64,000 nt of DNA from Wenjunlia tyrosinilytica (GTDB lineage Bacteria; Actinomycetota; Actinomycetes; Streptomycetales; Streptomycetaceae): assembly GCF_014646055.1 (NCBI RefSeq), contig NZ_BMMS01000032.1, positions 1 through 64,000 on the forward strand, given 5' to 3'. This document shows positions 59,520-64,000 of this stretch, piece by piece. The first letter of the stretch is position 1. Each line of letters begins with the position of its first letter. The notes under the pieces are model-generated. The model was not told the DNA's origin. It did not search any database and was given only the letters and a program-made list of their open reading frames with translations. Made by a program: the position numbers and the translations under genes.

Positions 59520-61601
59520 TCATGCCGTCCGGTCTGTGAGATTGCCCAGTCTCCGGAGGGTTTCGAGGAGCCCTCTTCCTTCGGTGCAGAGCGGTTCGAG
59601 CTGGTCGACGACACCTTGCCGGACCTGGTTCTCCGGATTCGCGATGCGCTCCCGAACGAGATCACGCGACTGTTCGAGCTGCTCCCGGTACTGCGCCAAA
59701 TTGTCTGTCAGGTGATCGATGACATCTGTTCCCTGAACGCCTGTTGCCAAGGTGAACTGCTCCTTGACCGCTGTGACTTCGGAGTCAATCCCACTGATCC
59801 ACTCGTCCTGAAGGACTTCCAGAGAGCTGATTCTGCCTTTCCGGCGCTGAATCCCGAGAAACACCAGAGCAGCCACCCCGGCGACGAGACCCGCGGGAGG
59901 GAAGATGGTGCCCGCCGCCGCCAGTCCGTACAGCCAGCCTCCGCTCGCGGCGACGGGCGTGGCGATGCCGACCAGTGCCGCCGCCCGCTGCACCACGTCG
60001 TGTCCGGTGGTCGAACGCCGGGCCTGCCGAGGCACCGAGAGGCTGTTCACGTCGAAGGAGAAGTCCGGAAGCCGCCCCGCGAGGTCCTTGTCACCGAAAA
60101 CGTGGTCCACCGCCTGGACCACGTCCTGCTTGAAGGCGTCGAACTGCTCCGTCCAGATCGTTGCCGGACCGGTCGGGGCTTCCAGCCACGTTCGAAGTAC
60201 CTGGGCCTTCGACACCTGAATCTGATTCGCCTTGGTCGGCTTGTTGAGGTCGGTGACCCTGATGGTTGCGTCCAACTCTCCATGCAGGTGAGTGGCCAGG
60301 CGGCTGAAGGGGCGAACGGTCCGCCCGATGCGGTTGTGGAGCTTGCGCTCGAGGTCCTCGCGCACACGTGGCAGCGCCGTGTCCAACAACTCCAGTCGCC
60401 GCTGCTGGCTCGTCAGCAGTTCTTTGAGTTCGTCGATCTCAAGGCGCTCGGTTCGCAAACGCTCCTCAAGCCGCTGGTGCCGCGGTGTCAGCAGAGCCTG
60501 CGCTTCTATCGCCACGGCGGCGATGTGCCGAGTGCCGACCCCTGTGCTGATCAGGCCCTCGATCGCCTGACGCAGTACGTCCATTCGGCTTTCCGCGAGC
60601 TGCCGCCGTGCGGGAGCCTCTGCGCCCTCCGCACTGAGTTTGTCGGCGCGCGCCTCCAGAGCCGGAGAGACGGGGAGGAAGCCCTCGCCAATGAAGCCCA
60701 CGTCCGGTTGACCGTCCGGCAGTTTGAAGTTGTCCCTCAGATAGGTGTTGTTGCGGGCGATCGTCGCCTTCCACTCCGGGACGTTCCTCAGATCGAGATT
60801 CGACGCAGCGTCGATAGCGGTAACCACCCATACCACACGTTTCCCTGACAGAAGGTAGTGGTCGTAGAGAAAGCGGATGAGGTCGAGGTCCCTCTCCGAA
60901 AGTGTCCGGCTGGCGTGTGATACGTACATGAAGCAGTCCGCGTCGGCCATCGCGGCCCGGACAATCACGTCGTGGATCGGATTCGGAGAACCGTACCCGG
61001 GCAGGTCGTAGAGCTTCGCCGGGAGCTTGGCACCGGCCAGCAAGATCTCGAGCTCAGCGACCTCGCGGCCCCGGTGCGCCCTGAGCCGGTCGGTCACATC
61101 CGCGTCCTGCATCGCGTACGCCGCAACCACGGAGGGGGCCGGGGAGTTCCCGACGTCCTCCCACCCGTCCTGGTCCGAATCGGTGAAGAGCACCCGCAGA
61201 TAGCCGGTGCCCGACGCGTCGACGGTGGAATGGTCGTCCACCGGAACCACACTCGCCGGACAGGCGGTGGTCGGGACCGGGGACGACGGCAGCAGTCCCA
61301 CGAACTTGTCCGCGGTCTGGCCATCGTTGGTCGGTACCTCTACCAGTTCGAGACCGCCCTGCAGACCACTCAGCAAGAAGCTCTTGCCGGACGAGAAGGC
61401 GCCCAGAAGCGCCACATTGATCAGGGTCGAGGCTGCGCGCGTCCTCAATCGCTTCACCATGTCGGCGTCCCCGCGCAATTCCTCCGGCCACTCCGCTGAA
61501 GCCTCGGGGGCGGTGGATACGGCACCCAGCCATGACTCGCACCGGTCGAGAACAGTGCGCAGTTCATCGCGGGCGTCATGCACATCTCTTGGCACAGTCA
61601 C
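59520..61601 (-). CDS. Dynamin-like large GTPase
   Basis: This is a 693-residue protein built like bacterial dynamins. The GTPase domain has the P-loop LLGAFSSGKSFLL (Gly67-Ser74), a switch-region threonine in VPTTACPASV, the G3 motif LYDLPGYGSPN near residue 198 and a G4-like VVTAIDAASN near 252. A long alpha-helical stalk follows, with coiled-coil character near 380-430 (QRLEERLRTERLEIDELKEL). A membrane hairpin lies near 530-590 (VGIATPVAASGGWLYGLAAA, FPPAGLVAGVAALVFLG), and a C-terminal helical region closes the protein. Such proteins remodel membranes in septation, stress or phage defence. It stands alone, unlike the paired DynA/DynB of sporulation. The GTG start follows TATACC by only 6 bases and has no clear ribosome-binding site, so it may be leaderless. 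Confidence 0.82.
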   Translation of the reverse strand: MTVPRDVHDARDELRTVLDRCESWLGAVSTAPEASAEWPEELRGDADMVKRLRTRAASTLINVALLGAFSSGKSFLLSGLQGGLELVEVPTNDGQTADKFVGLLPSSPVPTTACPASVVPVDDHSTVDASGTGYLRVLFTDSDQDGWEDVGNSPAPSVVAAYAMQDADVTDRLRAHRGREVAELEILLAGAKLPAKLYDLPGYGSPNPIHDVIVRAAMADADCFMYVSHASRTLSERDLDLIRFLYDHYLLSGKRVVWVVTAIDAASNLDLRNVPEWKATIARNNTYLRDNFKLPDGQPDVGFIGEGFLPVSPALEARADKLSAEGAEAPARRQLAESRMDVLRQAIEGLISTGVGTRHIAAVAIEAQALLTPRHQRLEERLRTERLEIDELKELLTSQQRRLELLDTALPRVREDLERKLHNRIGRTVRPFSRLATHLHGELDATIRVTDLNKPTKANQIQVSKAQVLRTWLEAPTGPATIWTEQFDAFKQDVVQAVDHVFGDKDLAGRLPDFSFDVNSLSVPRQARRSTTGHDVVQRAAALVGIATPVAASGGWLYGLAAAGTIFPPAGLVAGVAALVFLGIQRRKGRISSLEVLQDEWISGIDSEVTAVKEQFTLATGVQGTDVIDHLTDNLAQYREQLEQSRDLVRERIANPENQVRQGVVDQLEPLCTEGRGLLETLRRLGNLTDRTA

Positions 61602-61880
61602 GGCACAGGTATAGCCCAGGTCGGAGAGTCAGGGAGGTGATTCGATCGAACCTCCCCACGATCTTCCCGGGGCCGGGCGAGCCCTCCGTATGGTTGGCTC
61701 ACCAGGGGCGTCGGGTGTGGTTTTCGAACTGCTGCCGCTTGTGGCTTCCATGGATTCGCCGCCCGGCGCTCCACGACGACTCGGCTGCCAATGAGGAATT
61801 GCGAATGATCGCACCGCAGGGATTCGACAGCGAGGTCGTCCGCCCGAAGGGGCCAGCAGGACACCGCACGGAGGCACCAC

Positions 61881-61985
61881 ATGGCCGCGATCCGGGCAGG
61901 CATCGACGTCGGCAAAACCCACACGACCGCGTCGCGATCGACGGGAGCGGTCGTCGACTGCTGTCCGACGCGTCGCCAAATGCGG
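61881..61985 (+). pseudogene. IS110-type transposase N-terminal scrap
   Basis: MAAIRAGIDVGKTH followed in the next frame by DRVAIDGSGRRLLS matches the start of IS110-family transposases (RuvC-like first Asp in GIDVGK). The match ends after about 35 codons, right where the opposite-strand cupin remnant begins. No other part of the element is seen. Confidence 0.6.
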
Positions 61986-61989
61986 ACCT

Positions 61990-62470
61990 CCACACTCTTC
62001 AGGCGGGTCGGCGACATAGCCTTGGCGTCGACCACGGCGCCCCACTCGCGCGCCGCAGCGACGACGCCCGGTTCCCAGGTGAGCCGAGTGCGGCCCTCCC
62101 CTCCGGTGAGCACTACGGCCTGCGCGCGTTCCTCGCCGATGCTTTCGAATCGGCGCCAGGAGCCAGGCGGGATCGACACCGTGTCGTACGGACCGACCTC
62201 GGTGGTGACGGGATCGGCCCGGTTCAAGGTGATGCGCCAGCGTCCCTGGGTGACGATGAGGACCTGCGATTCGTCATGGCAGTGGGTGCAGACCCCCTTG
62301 CCCGGCTCAGCGCGCGGCCACGCCAGGCTGAAGCCGTGCGGATCGGCCAGCCGCGGCGCCCGGTGGCGGTCCTCGGTGATGCCGTAGCCCACGACCGTCG
62401 CCAGTTCCGCTCCTCCGCTCTCCAGCCCGGAGTCCAGGAAGGGCGTCTGGAGCGACTCGCCCGCGGCTGA
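61990..62470 (-). pseudogene. Cupin-domain protein remnant
   Basis: The minus strand encodes a cupin-like barrel: ELATVVGYGITEDRHRAPRL, HGFSLAWPRAEPGKGVCTHC, then HDESQVLIVTQGRWRITLN and YDTVSIPPGSWRRFESIGEE. The metal-binding His-x-His pattern appears as CTHCHDES. No start codon fits: upstream is low-complexity repeat sequence. The C-terminus ends in REWGAVVDA, then loses frame next to the IS110 scrap. I read it as a gene cut at both ends. Sequence continues open to 61598 in that frame but without family similarity. Confidence 0.6.
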
Positions 62471-62786
62471 TCCGTCTGCGGCACCGTCCGGCCGCCCTGC
62501 AAGCCAGGGCGGCCGGGCAGTGCCGCGCAGTGCCGCGTAGAGCCGCGCAGAGCCGAAGCCTGGGCGGCACACCCACGCCGCAGCAGCCGACCGGGGCGCT
62601 GCAAACATCCGCGCCGAGCACCGGCCGCAGTGCGCGATGCCCTGGAGGACGTGGCGAACCCAGGGCGGTTCAGGAGAGGAGGTCCGCTCCCAGCCGCCGC
62701 GCGGGTGACAGGCTCGACAACGGCGCGCAGTCCACGAGGCGGCCGCACTGCCTACCGCTCGCAGAGACCAACTCCGGCCCGTGAGG
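62471..62786. other. Intergenic with short tandem repeats
   Basis: Nothing supportable as a gene lies here. The left part contains the 10-base repeats listed separately. The right part follows the end of the subtilase gene and shows no clear terminator. Confidence 0.5.
62520..62559 (+). repeat. Four degenerate 10-bp tandem repeats
   Basis: Four consecutive 10-base units based on GTGCCGCGCA or GAGCCGCGCA lie head to tail next to the broken 5' end of the cupin remnant. Confidence 0.6.
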
Positions 62787-63926
62787 TCACAGGTGCCCGG
62801 TGTTGAGCAGACGGTTGGGGGTGTGGGGCGGGACGCCCGTCACGAGGCCTCGGCCCGCGTGCTGGTCGAGCCAGTGCTGCACCTGAGCGGGCGTCGCCTT
62901 GGGGTGGGTGCAGAGGTAGAGAGCGGCCACGCCCGTCGCGTGCGGCGCGGCCCAGGAGGTGGCGGCGAAATCCGATGTGGCCGTGCCTCCTCCGGCAAGC
63001 GCGGAGGTGATCTTCTCGCCCGGGGCGTACAGGTCCACGCACCGGCCGTGGCCGGAGCCGTAGCCGCCCGCGTCGCTCCAGTGGCGGTCCCGGGTGGTGG
63101 ACGCCGCGACCACGATCGCGCCGCGGACACCCGCCGGGGAGTGCTTGCAGGCGTCGTCGTTGAAGTTGCCCGCCGACACAACGGTGGGGACACCGGCGTC
63201 GATCATGCGCTGGACGGCTGAGTCGAGCGCGGCGGAGCGCTTGTCGAGATTGAGGGACATGTTCACCACCGCTGGGCGGCGCGCGTGGAGGGTCACCCAC
63301 TTCACGGCCTTGACGATCGAGGCGTCGGAGGCACCTGAGGCGGCCGGGGCGGGCCCTCCGCTTCCCTCCTCGCACTTGATCGCCTGAACACGCACGATCT
63401 TCGCCTTCGGTGCGACGCCGTACTTCTTGCCGCCGATGATCCCCGCCACGAAGGTTCCGTGGCCCAGCCCCCCGCCGTCGAAGCAGTCCCCCGCGTCCGG
63501 CTCACCGACGAAATCCGCACCCAGGGAGGCCCTGCCGCTGAACTGCGCGTGTCCGATGTCCAAGCCGGTGTCGATCACATAGACGTGGACCCCCGCGCCT
63601 GCGCTCCGTGTGGTGAACCTTCCGTCCAGCGGGCGGGTGCGCTGGTCGAGCCGGTCCAGGTTCCATGGGACACCCGTGCGGACGATCGACGGTCCCGCAC
63701 CGTGTCCGGACGCAGGGGTGCCTCCAGCCTGGCCGGTCGCCGACCGCGCGGTGCCGTGCCGCGGTTTGGCGTGGCCGGCAGCCCCACGCGCGGAAACGCC
63801 GTCCGACCCGGTCGCCTGCCGCCGGTTTTCCGGCGCCGCCGAGCCCGCTCCCGGCACGCACCCCGCCGCCGCCAGGACCGCCGCCACTGCCGTTGCCACC
63901 ATCGCGCTTCTGTGCACGCGTGTCAT
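62787..63926 (-). CDS. Lipoprotein subtilase (S8 serine peptidase)
   Basis: This is a 379-residue subtilisin-like protease. The signal ends in the lipobox LAAAGC with Cys23, so it is probably membrane-anchored outside the cell. The catalytic residues are Asp119 (VYVIDTGLDIGHAQF), His156 (LGHGTFVAGI), oxyanion Asn254 (VVSAGNFND) and Ser324 (AATSWAAPHATG). The usual GTSMAAPH reads ATSWAAPH here, a tolerable change. Cysteine pairs (DCFD, IKCEEG, DACKH, GRCVDLY) suggest disulfides. I start at the ATG at 63926 with a G-rich ribosome-binding site; 21 earlier codons are open to 63989. Only 74 bases remain beyond the start before the window ends. It stands alone. Confidence 0.9.
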   Translation of the reverse strand: MTRVHRSAMVATAVAAVLAAAGCVPGAGSAAPENRRQATGSDGVSARGAAGHAKPRHGTARSATGQAGGTPASGHGAGPSIVRTGVPWNLDRLDQRTRPLDGRFTTRSAGAGVHVYVIDTGLDIGHAQFSGRASLGADFVGEPDAGDCFDGGGLGHGTFVAGIIGGKKYGVAPKAKIVRVQAIKCEEGSGGPAPAASGASDASIVKAVKWVTLHARRPAVVNMSLNLDKRSAALDSAVQRMIDAGVPTVVSAGNFNDDACKHSPAGVRGAIVVAASTTRDRHWSDAGGYGSGHGRCVDLYAPGEKITSALAGGGTATSDFAATSWAAPHATGVAALYLCTHPKATPAQVQHWLDQHAGRGLVTGVPPHTPNRLLNTGHL

Positions 63927-64000
63927 TCCGCCCCCCGGTGAGTCATCCGGCCTGTTGCCGTCGACCGCGGAGACGACCGTTGGGGGCAAGCCGGTTGCCG

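Noticed and set aside
1-64000. CRISPR arrays, rRNA, intact tRNA or a complete insertion sequence
   Set aside because: No regularly spaced repeats, rRNA-like sequence, full cloverleaf or complete transposase with ends was seen on reading both strands.

Overview
The window is a high-GC actinobacterial chromosome segment, most likely Streptomyces. The evidence is codon bias, Tat- and Sec-exported hydrolases, two large LuxR-type STAND regulators that each carry a rare TTA codon, a SpoIIE/PAS/GAF/HATPase phosphatase, a GH46 chitosanase and WhiJ-type regulator remnants. Many decayed genes and insertion-sequence scraps between intact genes suggest a chromosome arm or other accessory region rather than the conserved core.

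Layout. 1-1.2 kb: 3' part of an acyltransferase (E2) gene of a 2-oxoacid dehydrogenase. 1.5-2.4 kb: a tRNA-Pro 3'-half remnant with a strong hairpin and a broken glutamate decarboxylase. 2.6-5.5 kb (minus): a small secreted peptide, a DUF1800 protein and a DUF1501 protein. 5.98-7.92 kb (plus): a compact four-gene operon for secreted proteins, three of them paralogues with four conserved cysteines and one resembling an aerolysin/ETX-type beta-pore former. 8.1-11.1 kb: a giant LuxR (LAL) regulator. 11.2-18.2 kb: IS debris, an S1 protease, an alpha/beta hydrolase and fused fragments of a HATPase regulator and a GH18 enzyme. 18.3-28.7 kb: an FAD oxidase, a Ser/Thr kinase, chitosanase and a large subtilase. 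28.9-35.3 kb: a PadR regulator with a broken membrane partner, a second LuxR-STAND regulator, and a truncated branched-chain amino-acid ABC locus ending in an in-frame chimera. 35.5-37.9 kb: SpoIIE phosphatase.

38.2-58.8 kb is the main functional block, a catabolic and uptake locus. Operon A (47.6 to 38.2 kb, minus) encodes an acyl-CoA mutase large subunit, a CoA ligase, a thiolase, an SDR, HyuA, HyuB and a VOC protein. Operon B (58.8 to 49.0 kb, minus) encodes a class III aminotransferase, a Dpp-type ABC importer, an amidohydrolase, an SDR and a C-C-hydrolase-like alpha/beta hydrolase. An IclR regulator is read divergently between them. Both operon promoters have a TTGACG -35 box and an IclR-like imperfect palindrome over the -10 box, so I infer one regulon that imports a substrate, removes nitrogen, forms a CoA thioester, rearranges it and cleaves it. 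The adjacent cobalamin-binding subunit gene of the mutase is decayed.

59.5-63.9 kb: a dynamin-like GTPase, a decayed cupin gene beside an IS110 scrap, and a lipoprotein subtilase. No rRNA, intact tRNA, CRISPR array or complete mobile element was seen. All functional calls are from reading the sequence, without database searches.
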